Positions 1 to 10,819 of a stretch of 64,000 nucleotides of DNA are shown here, one piece after another. Under the pieces are notes generated by a model that did no database searches, was not told the DNA's origin, and was given only the letters and a program-made list of their open reading frames with translations. Source of the DNA: Takakia lepidozioides. Taxonomy: Eukaryota > Streptophyta > Takakiopsida > Takakiales > Takakiaceae. The stretch spans positions 1,424,001 to 1,488,000 of the forward strand of contig CM060734.1 in NCBI GenBank assembly GCA_030704615.1, read 5' to 3'. Both the position numbers and the translations under genes were made by a program. Each line of letters starts with the position of its first letter. Position 1 is the stretch's first letter.

Positions 1-2432
1 GCCGAACTAGAGGAAACGATAATGCCACCATGCTAGCCAACTAACCATCGCTCCCTCGTCTAATTTCTTTACAGCACCTGACGTTGTCCACCAAGCCCGT
101 ATACATGCAAACTGTGTCTCTGCATCATCCAAGGTGGGAGCACGCTTCCACGCAAGACACATGGAACGGTGCTCCTCTCTGAAATCTGGCGCCACGAGCC
201 TGGTTGTGTACTGCGACAAGCTCTACAGAAAATGGAACCCACAAGATCTCTCCTTGTTTTTCATCGGAACATTGGGGTCTTCCCCTACACCCTTCGGATG
301 ACAGCCCAATTTGCTTGTGCGTTGTCTGCCATGAAACCACGGAAATTGGGAGGGGGAAATCCTGCCCTGGCCATATGTTTGTTTATTCCCTGCCAAAGAA
401 GCATCTCCGATTGTGTGTCCTCTCCTTTCATCTCACAAATAACAATTGTCATTAGCATCCTGCAGTGGGTGTCGTAGACATGTGCACCCATTGTCACCCA
501 CTGGTGATTTGTAATTCGCTTGATATGGTCAAACATGACCCAACTGTTTGACAAGTCCCCACTCGTCATCTGGTGGACCAGTTCGACGCCGCTGCTAGGC
601 CCACACGTTGACATTTTGAATACGAAACAGCGATCTGCCTCAATCCCTTGTCCTGGAAATCTACTTCCATGAATGTAGTCATATCCACATCGTCGCTTCA
701 CCTCCAGAATAGAGTGCATATCCGAGCCACGCCCAATTCTCTGTTTGCAGGAGACAATGTGGTTTCAGACATTCGGTGAACAGACGTGGAACACTGACTC
801 CAGCAATGCCTCCATTTCCTTCTCATCGAGAGGAACTCTGTCGGAGCCGTCTTCCGACATAATTCTGGCCAATGCCATCTTATGGGCGGCCTACAACTGT
901 ATCTGTTTGGGTTTGGCACTAGGTCTCAACTTAACCTCCTCCTGAACGAGCTGCGCTGCCTTGTGGACATCCTCCCGCGAGTTACCCCTCGCCAATTTGT
1001 GACAATGGAAACCAACGTGTATGCAAGCTCGTGTGAGGTCAGGGAAACGGTGCAACACATAGAATTGCTTGGCATTATAAACAGACATGCAATGTGGTGG
1101 TTCTTTGCAATGTGCACACTTAAATGTGGAGTTTGGAACCTTCTCCTGAGCTCGAAATGGTTGATGAGCTGTGTTTGTCCAATCCGTCTCGTTCCTGTGA
1201 CCTCTGGATTTAAAGTGGAAGCAAGTTGGGGAGAAACACCGCAACGCGCCCACACAAACAACGTAGCGCACCCGCACACCATTGAGCATCTTCATGCTGG
1301 TGGTTTTGGTGACGCACCAAGGATGACCGTCATGTTTCCTATCCATATCTATCAACATTCCGGACGCCCTCGAATAGTCCGTTCGAGGAGGGAACTCAAA
1401 GAAGATATTACCGTCGACGTCTGCGGGAAGGCATGTAACGGATTTAATTGCGAACTTGTTGTAGTCCAGGAATGCGGCCCCTGGCCTTTGCGCAATAACT
1501 GCCAACGGTATGCAGTCAGAAGGTATATGACCAGTGCAGATGCGTTGCACAAACCAATAATTGTGGCGTCTGACAAGGAGCGTGGGGGGGCCAGCGTGCA
1601 AGCACCTTCCCCATGGACAGAGGGAACTGACAGAGGTGGCATTCCAGTGGGTCTGATTGCAAGATTGAGTGCGAGACCCTCGCTGCCAAAAGTCAACATT
1701 CAACAAATGCAACATTGCACAAAAAGTGGAACTTTGGTTCAAAGGAGACATTTTTATTAATAATGAACTTTGACAAGTATGCATGCCCTCACAAACCAAG
1801 GGAAGCCAAAAGTATGCATGCAATCCATGCTCCGGTAAGTTGGAAATTTGCTCCCGTGTTGCACTGTTCTCACCAAGAAGCTGGAACCTCAATTGGCCTC
1901 TCAACAAGTTCATGACTGACAGGGTGTCGGTAGGTGAAGACAATGGATGCAGCCCGTCGCCTTTGGTGTAGTGGACAACGGTGTCATCTCCTCCGATATA
2001 TGCACCATCGTAAATCGAGATTTTTGTTGTGGAGACTCTATGTCCATAGGACTCATCCTCGTAGCTTATGAGAATGTCCCCATACACTGTTTGCGATGGA
2101 ATCCTCTCTGGCAGGTACGTACACCCGATGCAATCCTCGTAGGCCCACAGGCAGCACCTCCAATGATGTAGGAAGGCCGTGCGGCTTTTGGGGATGTTCC
2201 ATGCTGGCGAAAACTGCAGATCAACGATTCGCAGGCACCAAAGCCGCGCAGGCCCGTCCCGGCAAGGCTGATTGTGGAGACCAGGAAGGTACTCAAGAGC
2301 GGACAGGTGCACCCTCCTCTGCTGAGAGTGGTCTATCCAATCCTGCAAGTATATGAAAATATCCCCTGACTTGGGTGAGAAGTCCCACGGGGTGAGATGC
2401 TTGTTTGGGCAGTTGCTGGGATACCACGCCAT
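1..2432 (-). pseudogene. MULE-like transposase with zinc-cluster N-terminal half, degraded, runs off the window edge
   Basis: The gene reads on the minus strand and begins near 2432 with a long open stretch to 891 (513 codons). Its C-terminal part is rich in Cys and His (CFSPTC, then FKCAHC, then GFHCHK), like the zinc-binding WRKY/GCM/FLYWCH-type domains at the front of some plant DNA transposases. After an in-frame stop near 888 the frame continues through short open pieces (719-285) to GFMADNAQANWAVIRRV near 330-285. This resembles the acidic-residue block of MULE-type DDE transposases. A frameshift near 288 and a stop near 232 follow, then an open tail (219-7) that leaves the window. I see homology-like motifs only, and the family assignment is inference. 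The stops and frameshift say it is not functional. It diverges from the methyltransferase-like gene at 5.4 kb across a minisatellite block. Confidence 0.45.
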
Positions 2433-2649
2433 CGCCGACTATTGAAAGGGCTACCAGGAAGCAGAGAGGGTGCGCAGGGAAGGGGGAGTGTGGGGAAGCT
2501 GAAGTGAGAGGAGCTCGGAGCGAGCAAGTGTTGTTGTTGTCTCGGTTTGAAACGCGTGGGTCACGAGCGAAGGTCGGGCAAGTGGCAAAGAAAAAGAGCA
2601 ACATTTAATATAGCCGTACCCAGGAATGAGGGGCAGAATTTAATTCGAC

Positions 2650-3780
2650 ATGGCGTCAAATCGGAGGGTGACGACACCTGGCCGACAGAGAACATCCCAC
2701 GGATGGAAAAATGATGCCAAATTTCCATACGAGGCCCGTCGGATGAAGTCGTCTCGGGGGGAGAGGCCGACACCTGGCCGACAGAGAACATCCCTCGGAT
2801 GGAAAAACGGCGTCGGATCACCAATGAGGCCGTTCGGATGAAGTTGTCTCGGGGGGAGAGGCCGACATCTGGCCTACAGAAATATCCCCCGGATGGCAAA
2901 ACGGCGCCGAATTTCCATACGAGGCTCGTCGGATGAAGTCGTCTCAGGAGGAGAGGCCGACACCTGGCCGACAGAGAACATCCCTCGGATGGAAAAACGG
3001 CGCCGAATTTCCATCCGAGGCCGTTCGGATGAAGTTGTCTCGGGGGGAGAGGCCGACACCTGGCCGACAGAGAACATCCCACGGATGGAAAAATGGCGCC
3101 GAATTTCCATACGAGGCCCGTCGGATGAAGTCGTCTCAAGGGGAGAGGCCGACACCTGGCCGACAGAGAATGTCCCTCGGATGGAAAAACGGCGCTGAAT
3201 TTCCATCCGAGGCCGTTCGGATGAAGTTGTCTCGGGGGGAGAGGCTGACACCTGGCCGACAGAGAACATCCCCCGGATGGAAAAACGGCACCGAATTTCC
3301 ATACGAGGCCCGTCGGATGAAGTCGTCTCGGGGGGAGATGGCTACACCTGGCCAACAGAGAATATCCATCAGATGGAAAAACGGCGCCGAATTTCCATCC
3401 GAGGCTGTTCGGATGAAGTCGTCTTGGGGGGAGAGGCGGACACCTGGCCAACAGAGAACATCCCCCGGATGGAAAAACGGCGCCGAATTTCCATTCGAGG
3501 CCCGTCGGATGAAGTCGTCTCGGGGGGAAAGGCCGACACCTGGCCGAGAGAGAATATCCCCCGGATGGAAAAACGGCGCCGAATTTCCAGACGAGGCCCG
3601 TCGGATGAAGTCCTCTCGGGGGGAGAGGCCGACATCTAGCCGACAGAGAACATCCCTCGGATGGAAAAACGGCGCCGTATTTCCATCCAAGGCCGCACGG
3701 ATGGAGTCGTCTCAAGGGGAGTGGCCGAAAGAGATCATCTGCAGGATGGAAAAACGGTGCCGAATATCCATCAACAGACG
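2650..3780. repeat. 96-bp tandem minisatellite with inverted-repeat core
   Basis: Eleven copies of a unit can be stepped off at GGATGG: 2701, 2797, 2891, 2987, 3083, 3179, 3275, 3371, 3467, 3563 and 3659, a spacing of 96 bp with one step of 94 and one of 98 bases. Two slightly different units alternate (ACGAGGCCCGTC and CGAGGCCGTTCG). Each unit holds a dyad of the form GGATGGAAA, about 12 bases including GGCGCC, then TTTCCATCC. Because 96 is a multiple of three, several frames stay open on both strands. Those long frames are a by-product of the repeat and are not genes. Confidence 0.93.
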
Positions 3781-3954
3781 CCCGTATCGACCCTTCATCA
3801 ACAATTTTGATTTTTTTTTCGCGTTTTTTTGTCTAATCAGTCACTCAACTTAGAGTTTTTCGCCCGCGGTCCACTTTTTGGCACGTTATGCCCACCAATG
3901 TCGTCCGGTAGAGACAAATTCGGTGCCGGATTTCCATCCATGAGGTGGACCGAC

Positions 3955-4270
3955 TTACTTGCAGGATGAAAATTCGGTGCCGGTTTTCCATCCTGCAGCG
4001 CTCCGGTTTACCTGCACGATGGAAATTCGGCGCCGGTTTTCATCCGGCCGCGCTCCCGCTTGCCTGCACGATGGAAATTCGACGCCGGTTTTCCATCCTG
4101 CAGCGCTCCGGTTTACTTGCAAGATGGAAATTCGGCGCCGGTTTTCCATCCGGCCGCACTCCCGCTTGCCGGCAGGATGGAAATTTGGCGCCGGTTTTCC
4201 ATCCGGCCGAGCTCCAACTTGCCTGCAGGATGGAAATTCGGCGCTGGTTTTCCATCCGGCTGCTTCTGGA
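3955..4270. repeat. 53-bp tandem minisatellite with the same dyad core
   Basis: Units start at GATGGAAA near 3965, 4018, 4070, 4123, 4176 and 4229, a period of 52-53 bp. Each has GATGGAAATTC, GGCGCC, then GTTTTCCATC, followed by alternating CTGCAG or GGCCG spacers. The core is the same inverted repeat as in the 96-bp array just upstream, but the spacer is different. A last degraded dyad lies near 4325-4352. No coding role is supported. Confidence 0.9.
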
Positions 4271-4370
4271 TGAGAACGTCTCGGGCGGAGGGAGGGCCAC
4301 GGTGCGTCCCACTTCATCCGCTGAATGGAAATTCGGCGCCGTTTTTTTCCATCCAGCGGGCTGTTGATGA

Positions 4371-4850
4371 AGTCTCGGGGGGAGGGTGGGCCAGGTGGCG
4401 CCTGTGGGCGACCTCCATACCTACATTTAAGGGCGCAGTTGCGCATTAAATGTCCTCCGCCGTCTGTTTTGAACCGGACGTTCCACATGGATACCGCGCT
4501 TGCTTCCCGGATACGCCTTTGACACCTGATGTGAAGGGTGGATGAAGTTCCATTCGAGGCATGTACGCACGCATTTTGCGGGAGATTTTTTCCTTTACTC
4601 GGACTTATGCCGCGTGGAGAAGGGCGTGGCTCTCTTGAGAGAAACCCCACATCCAGACCGCGTCGCAAACTGAAGCCTTTGTACTACGGGCGACAATGCG
4701 GCAATGCCGACCAGCCGAACGGCGACAAAGCGGCAACGCGCCTTCTATACAGGTACATACGCGTTGCCTTTCTTTGATCCGTGGCCATTGTAGTCCCTAC
4801 ATTTCCAGGATGTAAGTTGCCTTATGTGGCGCATGAAAATTAGTTGTGAA
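4371..4850. other. Spacer without recognised gene
   Basis: This spacer lies between the second and third minisatellites. It holds short open frames on both strands but no recognisable domain or RNA gene, and I see nothing else in it. Confidence 0.5.
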
Positions 4851-4854
4851 GCCC

Positions 4855-5265
4855 CTAGAAAAATGGCGCCGAATTTCCTGTTTCCGGCCATGGGGCGGAT
4901 GGCTAAGCCCCGGGGGTGGCTGGCACAGTCTGGAAATTCGGCGCCATTTCTCCAGTTCCGGGCCCAGTCAGTTTTGGGACTTAGCCATTTTTGGACCCTG
5001 TACTGGAAAAATGGCGCCATTTTTCCAGTACAGGGTCCGAAAATGGCTAAGTCCCTGGGGCGGATGGCACATATTCTGGAAATTCGGCACCATTTTTCCA
5101 GTTCCGGGCTCAGTCATTTCTGGGACTTAGCCATTTTTGGACCCTGTACTGGAAAAATGGCTAAGTCCCTGGGGCGGATGGCACATATTCTGGAAATTCG
5201 GCGCCATTTTTCCAGTTCCGGGCCCAGTCAGATCTAGGACTTAGCCATTTTCAGACCCAATCTAG
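4855..5265. repeat. Third dyad-cored tandem repeat, irregular unit
   Basis: The block repeats CTGGAAATTCGGCGCC followed by ATTTTTCCAG near 4930, 5072 and 5190, with intervening copies of GGGACTTAGCCATTTTTGG and of its inverse near 4978-5060, 5124 and 5240. Unit length varies (about 115-145 bp) because some units carry an extra internal dyad. The TGGAAA / GGCGCC / TTTCCA core is shared with the two arrays upstream, so the three arrays look like diverged members of one repeat family. Confidence 0.85.
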
Positions 5266-5392
5266 AAAAATGGATGTGATTATGTCTGTGTTTTTTGAAT
5301 GCAGGTACTGTAAGTTCTCCCTGTTGGAGAAAGGTCATCTGTCCTTCTAGCGGCCATTCTTCCTCGCATGGAGGAACCCTGGAGCTGACTCC

Positions 5393-7259
5393 ATGTACAC
5401 TAACGTTATCGTGAAGGAGTGGCATCTGGAGCATTTGCGCGACTGCCCTTGGTATGTGGACCTTCCAGCCGGCTCGCTCGACTCATCCGAGTTCCAATTG
5501 AAGCTGGATGCGGAGGCCCGACGAAACCGGGCTCAACTGCATCCGTTGGGTCCAAAGGAGGCGAAAGCGCTTGCCAAGTCCAGGAAAGCGGCAGAGCTTG
5601 CTCAGGCAGGTATTCAGGAGAAATTGAATGAGAAGAATAAAGGACAAATGAAAAGGACACGGAAACAGGGGAGTAAAGTAACCCCCAAAAAACAGAAAAC
5701 CATCGGGGCACCAGAGGAGGCGCAGGAGGGGCCCCAAGGGAGTGACTCCGACGACGACTTTGTGCAAGGTCCTGCGACTGTTGCTGCTGCTACCAAGTCA
5801 CCGGTTGTCCGGGTTCCCAAGTTAGTTCGGACTAGGACTGGATCTGCCAAGAAGTTGGCATTTGAGGGCGAGCCTACACGGCAGTATTCGGCGGTGACGT
5901 TTCCACAAAGGCCAAAGCTAGAATCCCCAACAATCATCCAATGCGTCAATGAGAGCTTTCTTGACGCTCTGGCTGCCAGGGCGAAGAAGGTGGCACACAG
6001 CAAGTCTCTGGAGGAGCTGAAGGGGAAAGCCAAGAAGAGGGCTGCTGCTACAGAACCTAAAGACACCCGTGGTTTGGAAGCCATGATGGAATTCTTCACG
6101 GCTGTGAGCACGGATTGCAAGAGCACTCGGGGGGGGGGGGGGGGGGGGGGGTGGAGAGAGCCTGCGATATGATTCTCCTCGATATTCCAGATGGGGAGCT
6201 GCTAGAGGGCCTGGATGGTGTGCCCACCTGGAATAGGTTTACGGAGGACTACTGGAGAGCCGGGTTTGGGCTGGCGGGGTTGCTCCTGGATGACGGTGGA
6301 TGTATGGTGGTCCTTGCCACAAGAAGGAAGACCACAAAGAATGTTGTGGCAAGGTGGACACCTAAAAGTGTCACCCCGGTCCTCCTGAAAAAAATGGTTC
6401 TGCATCAATACACAGGGGTTGCGAACAGAGGGCTAGAGTGTAAGTTATCAATCTATTGCATTCACTTCATATTGTGGTGTATCTAAACTAGACCCTGGAG
6501 TGGATCCCTCTTTTGTTGGATGTGCAGACATTGGTGTTTGAGGCATATTGTTTTGTGAAGAGAGGTTCTACGTTCAAATTCCACAATGACGGTCGTCTTA
6601 TTGATGCCACTGTGGACCCTGTTACCTACGATGTCCTCTACAACTATGTGCCCCAATCCAGTATGCCGAAGGACACAAAGACAGGCAAACCGTGGCGGTA
6701 TAGCCGGACCCGGAGCCCTGCTTTCATCCAAACCCTCATGGAGACGTGCTCGGATGTCCAAGGGCGGATTCTTGACCTCACATGCGGCACGGGTAAGCCT
6801 TCACGTGCACATTTTGTCCCCTGGCCCGATTGCAATTGCATGCCGCATGCTACTAACCACCCGCTTTGTCCCTCAAGTGCTTCAATGTGGGCAGGGACGT
6901 TGTCCAACGGGCATGTCTTCGCCTTCGAGCCAGATACTGCCCTCCACAACTCTGAACTTGCAGCGGCTGAACGTCTGCCGAAAGAGGAAGAGGCATCCTC
7001 GGAGGATGAGGAAGAATCCGAGAAGGAGGTGGGGGAGGTACAAGTTGGGATCGAGGCCGATGAGCCCCCGGTTTACGAGTGAGTGGTCGCATTGTAAGTT
7101 GCCTCTTGATTTTGTGAGGCACCTCCCTTCGCTCTCTTATTTCATTGAAAGACCCTTTTTGGCTTCTACTGGTATTGACATTCTTAAAGTGGATTTGTTC
7201 TTACTGCAGGATGCCAAGTACTGCAGGAGGGACGTCTACATCGCAGTTCATGGGTATTT
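5393..7259 (+). pseudogene. DNA N6/N4-methyltransferase-fold protein, degraded, with introns
   Basis: The first block (5393-6128) is a Lys/Arg-rich, acidic-patched region of about 245 residues. After a 23-base G run (6129-6151) a second block reads DMILLDIPDG at about 6170, followed by a helix and GCMVVLATRRK. That layout is expected of methyltransferase motif IV (DPPY type), with DIPD in place of DPPY. A probable intron (GTAAGT at 6441 to CAG near 6528) is followed by a third block ending in GRILDLTCGTG at about 6760-6791, which fits the SAM-binding motif I, directly before GTAAGC. After the next AG the words NVGRDV and FAFEPD occur, but in different frames. Motif IV before motif I is the order of permuted (beta-type) amino-methyltransferases. 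A stop in the upstream Cys-rich exon (near 5350), the altered catalytic motif and the frame breaks suggest a dead copy. The assignment rests on motifs alone. Confidence 0.5.
6129..6151 (+). repeat. G23 homopolymer run
   Basis: Twenty-three G in a row, inside the methyltransferase-like reading frame. It joins two blocks that lie in different frames, so its true length decides whether the frame is open here. It is prone to slippage both in the cell and in sequencing. Confidence 0.97.
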
Positions 7260-7873
7260 AGGTCCTGTAAGATGAAGTCTTTTTTTCATCCAGGTTGGAT
7301 TGAAAAAGTAGAAACTGACGGGAATTTCACAGTTTTTTAGTGAAGAAATATTTCACTAAAAAAATAGTTTTTTTTAATAAAAATATTTTGGATAAAGAAC
7401 ATCCAAAATTCCATGCAACCCAATTTTGCAATTTTTTTCAATTTCCTCAAGGATGGAAGTCAGGACAACAATTCCATAAGCCCAGTGTCCAGAGGGAGAG
7501 AGAGGGGGCAACAAAGAGAAAACAAAAAGGTGGGGGGGGGGGGTGACTAAGTAGCAACTGCTCAGTCACCCCCCCCCCCCCCCCCCCCCTTCCTCTTTTT
7601 CTTTCTGTTTCCTGGTCTCTCCCTCTGTCTCCTTGTAGACACTGGGCTTATGGAATTGTTGTCCAGACTTCCATCCTTGAGGAAATTGAAAAAAATTGCA
7701 AAATTGGGTTGCAGGGAATTTTGGATGTTCTTTCTCCAATTTTTTATTTTTTTTATAAACTATATTTTTAGTGAAATATTTCTTCACTAAAAAACTGTGA
7801 AATTCCCGTCAGTTTCTACTTTTTCAATCCAACCTGGATGAAAAAATGACTTCATCTGACAGGACCTAAATAC
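7254..7873. mobile_element. Fold-back (MITE-like) element, arms of about 290 bp
   Basis: The left arm starts GTATTTAGGTCCTGT at 7254, and the right arm ends with the reverse complement at 7873. The arms match with few differences apart from homopolymer length. The apex is GTGACTAAG then CTGCTCAGTCAC around 7543-7569, bordered by a G12 run on the left and a C21 run on the right. Mirror-image open frames in the two arms (7340-7546 plus, 7787-7566 minus) follow from the inverted repeat and I do not regard them as genes. The left end overlaps the end of the methyltransferase-like gene. The apex and the neighbouring GGGGCAACAAAG word recur in the hairpin at 52,970-53,073. Confidence 0.85.
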
Positions 7874-8765
7874 AGGGCAAAACAGTTTTTTTTTTATATA
7901 AAAAATCCCCCATGTTTTTCATCTAACCTAGATGAAATACGGATTACATCCGTTGAAGTGCAAGACAGGATGAAAGCACGATGTCTTTCATCTTCCACGA
8001 ATGAGAAACGAACGACGTCCGTCGGACGGACAGACTGGCGGATGTTTTTCATCCTGAGAAGGATGGATGACGGGCCAGGCAGGGGAAAACCTTGCGCAAC
8101 CCTAATGTCTTTCTTTTTGCGCTGCGAGAGCGCGCGCGATGGCGGCTTTTGAGGAGCGATGGTGCTCGTGCTGCAGATACCTTGAGCTACCAATCGTTGA
8201 GTGTTTATGGCTCCTGTGAGTGACGCCTGGGCGAGCTCTTTAAGGCGATGGCGGTGGCTTAGTGATGAGGGAAGATTCCCTGTCTCAGTTGTTTGTTTTT
8301 TTGCTGCACAAGGGAAATGCGACAGTGATGGCGGAGGCACCACGTGCATGCCTAGGACGTTTCCCTAGTAGCCCTCCTCTGGATCTTTGATGAATGGCGG
8401 CACAAGGAAGTCTCTCTCCCTCCCTTTATAAACCCTACCTTTTGAAACCAAGCTCTTTTTTTCTCGTGCTTGGCAAGATCTTGCTTTGGTTAAGGTAGCA
8501 ATGTTGTGGTGCTGGCGGAGTCCTCCCTGCACGGTTAGGCTTGTGGAGAGATGGCGACTCTCCCCCAAACAGTAAAAAAGGTTCTTTTTTCTGTTGATTT
8601 TGCTTCCTTATTTCCTTTGGCATTCTATGCGCTTAGATTGAAGTGTATTTGACCTCGATAGCAAGTGTGGAAGCCTGCTACTCACCTCGTGCATCCTCAC
8701 TAACTCACAATGCGTTGTGGTTGTTTTTGGGACGGGCACAGGTGAGGGCTTCCACTTAATATTCT
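7874..8765 (+). promoter_or_regulatory. Repeat-derived promoter/leader region with small dyads and a conserved splice donor
   Basis: The first 200 bases hold short dyads built on TTTCATC / GATGAAA. A TATA-like TTTATAAACC lies near 8423. The end (about 8668-8755) matches two other places, near 51,990-52,110 and 54,910-55,010: CATCCTCACTAAC, then GGGACGGGCACAG, then GTGAGGG. The last junction looks like a splice donor. I read this as the promoter and first-exon region of a dispersed retroelement, possibly the terminal repeat of the Penelope-like element that follows. That link is inference from position. Confidence 0.35.
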
Positions 8766-9920
8766 GATGTCTAGGTGCTGCTGGATGCCAAGTGGGATTG
8801 CAGAGCAGGGGAAGGAATCATTTGCCAGGGACTCATCCTAAAATGTTGAAAAACTAAACTACTCTATGGTTTTTCTTGATCCTGCCTCTTTCCTTCCTTG
8901 ATTTTTGAAGAACAAGTGTAATGCTTTCTACGATGGGCTAGTTCGGCCCAGCCAGTGGAAAGACTCTGTTATGATGTGACAGCCGGGTTTATGATGGCTT
9001 GTGTGAGAGACACACATCTATTTTCCAGGCCCTAGTTTGCTTTGCTTACCTTATGGTAGTTGGAAACAAATTGAGAGGCTGCAAGGAACTGTTTGCTGCA
9101 GCTACTCGGGTACCTCTGTTTAAAAGACCCCTGTTATGTTCCAACCCATATGGCTTTGATTAGCTAGATGCTTAGGCCAGGGTATGGTGAAGTTTCTGCC
9201 TGTGACTATTCGGCTGACACTGAAATATGGCAGTAATATAAATGGTAACTGGTTTTTGAGGCAGCCAGGGTGGTCAAGTGGAAATACCCCCTGGACATGG
9301 TGTAATGACATGGTCAAATATGGAATGATATGAAGGGTGTACTGACAGTACCGTATACTGTCACAGGATGTGTATGTAGTCCTTTATATTTACCTTGCTT
9401 TGTCATGAGCTTTGATTTTCAGCTGTAGCAAGAAATAAAGGTATAGGGGTGTTCTAGAAAACTTACCAGACATATCCATATCCCCTGTGGGGGCAAGTTG
9501 TACTACACACCAATCTAAACAAATACTGGCAAGGCAAGGTATTTAAATCTGTGATATCCAAGTGTTCCTTTCTTTTTTAAGAAAACCCTCCAAGCACCCA
9601 TGGGGTTTTAGTAAGTATGCTTGGATTACAGCTTGCAGACAGTAAATTTGTACGACTATGTGACCTGCACCACATCAAGGCCGAAATATGGCCCAAGTAC
9701 CTGCCATCCCACCCAGACCTATGTAAGTGTATCATGATCTTGACTGGTGGTCAATCAGCATCAGTGGCATACTCTCTGGATTATGAATCATACTGACATG
9801 AACACATTATTGTGCATGGTTGTAATTCTGGATTTTCTAAGCTTGATGATTGATGGATGGTGCCACTGTTAAGTGGCTGATATGTCTATTTATTCTTTCA
9901 TGACAACAACCCTAGGGATC
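8766..9920. other. Intergenic or intronic stretch, nothing recognised
   Basis: About 1.15 kb of moderately AT-rich sequence without a credible coding frame, array or RNA gene. If the donor at about 8744 is real, it could be an intron or leader of the retroelement downstream, but I see nothing that proves it. Confidence 0.4.
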
Positions 9921-10062
9921 ATGTCTTTGTCTTGACATGACAAAAAGTATCTTCCCTCTCTTTCGTGCTGCTCACAAAAAAAAAAAACACGGAGGGAAAG
10001 AGGGGGTAGAAAAAGTTAATAAGAGAGAGGGAAGATATACATGTCATGTCAAGACATGGACA
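9921..10062. repeat. Short inverted repeat, arms of about 43 bp
   Basis: TCTTGACATGACA and TATCTTCCCTCTCT on the left are mirrored by AGAGAGGGAAGATA and TGTCATGTCAAGA on the right, around a roughly 50-base A- and G-rich centre. Single half-copies occur at about 47,970-48,008 and 51,206-51,250. It may be the end of a dispersed element. Confidence 0.75.
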
Positions 10063-10428
10063 AGACCGCTAAGGTCATTGTCATTGAAAGACAAAACATC
10101 CCTTTACAGGGCACCATCTAACATTCCCTTTCATGTTTACAATCTCATTTGAATACCCCATTACATTTCAGGGTCTCTGAAAAAACAGGGCGGGAGGGTG
10201 GGATTCCAGGTCATTCATATCATGAAAGCACCATAGTATGCATCATCATCTCAAAAATTCATTTCAAACTCATTTCAAAAACCAGATTGCAGGTTTGGTT
10301 TGAAGATGATGTTTTAGAACCAAGATATAAGCAAGATTCTTAAAAAAGAAAGAAGAAACAAAAGGGTAGAGCCCCCTTAAGCAGGTATAGGCCTAGAATG
10401 GTATTTTAAGGCCTCATAAAGGCTGTAG
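10022..10428 (+). repeat. Dispersed repeat, near-identical direct copy at 51,210-51,600
   Basis: From GGGAAGATATACATG to GGCATA..GAATGGTATTTTAAGGCC the two copies agree almost base for base over about 400 bp, in the same orientation, then diverge at the same point (near 10,428 and 51,598). The left copy is followed by a LINE tail, and the right copy by the inverted duplication. No protein is encoded. Either a segmental copy or the untranslated end of a retroelement would explain it. Confidence 0.85.
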
Positions 10429-10430
10429 TG

Positions 10431-10815
10431 TCCAACCATGTCTGTTGCCATGAGATTGTCTGATGAAAATGAAGTTAGGCAAAAAACTTCCCTGAACTTG
10501 TTTCCAGTCAGTGATACGGGGGAGGACATCTTGGATGACCTCAAGGGTCTACCCACTCTCGGCACTAGACTGAAATTTAAACTCAGGGCAGGAAGCCTAT
10601 CTTTGAACAGCAAACAGAAGCAGAGAGGAAAGGGAGAGTGCAATTGCCCGTTGTGTGGGCAATCTGAAGACAGTACTCATTTTCTGATACACTGTCCGGG
10701 GTTCTCTCACCAAAGAGACGCTCTCTTCAAATCTATCAAGGGAATTGTGCATGTACCTCTGTTTACTAACTTTGAAAAAGTCGAGGCTGAGCCAAAAGCC
10801 CAGCCCCTTCTGAGG
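10431..10815 (+). pseudogene. LINE (non-LTR retrotransposon) C-terminal fragment with CCHC zinc motif
   Basis: The frame gives LRAGSLSLNSKQ and then CPLCGQSEDSTHFLIHCPGF, the Cys-His motif that closes many LINE reverse transcriptases (C-x2-C, then H-x4-C). The same protein tail occurs on the minus strand near 50,741-51,138, 53,150-53,470 and 53,830-53,980, and the copy at 53.2 kb extends farther (ATHTQQIDACVKGF). Here the match stops after AQPLLR near 10,813, where unrelated sequence begins. No polymerase or endonuclease domain is present, so this is a remnant. Confidence 0.65.
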
Positions 10816-10819
10816 GCAC

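Noticed and set aside
2561-3853. Long open frames on both strands (up to 384 codons) at 2.6-3.9 kb
   Set aside because: They come from a 96-bp repeat whose length is a multiple of three. They have no domain and are open in several frames at once.
7340-7787. Two similar small proteins in opposite strands
   Set aside because: They are the two arms of a fold-back element read in mirror; there is no other support.
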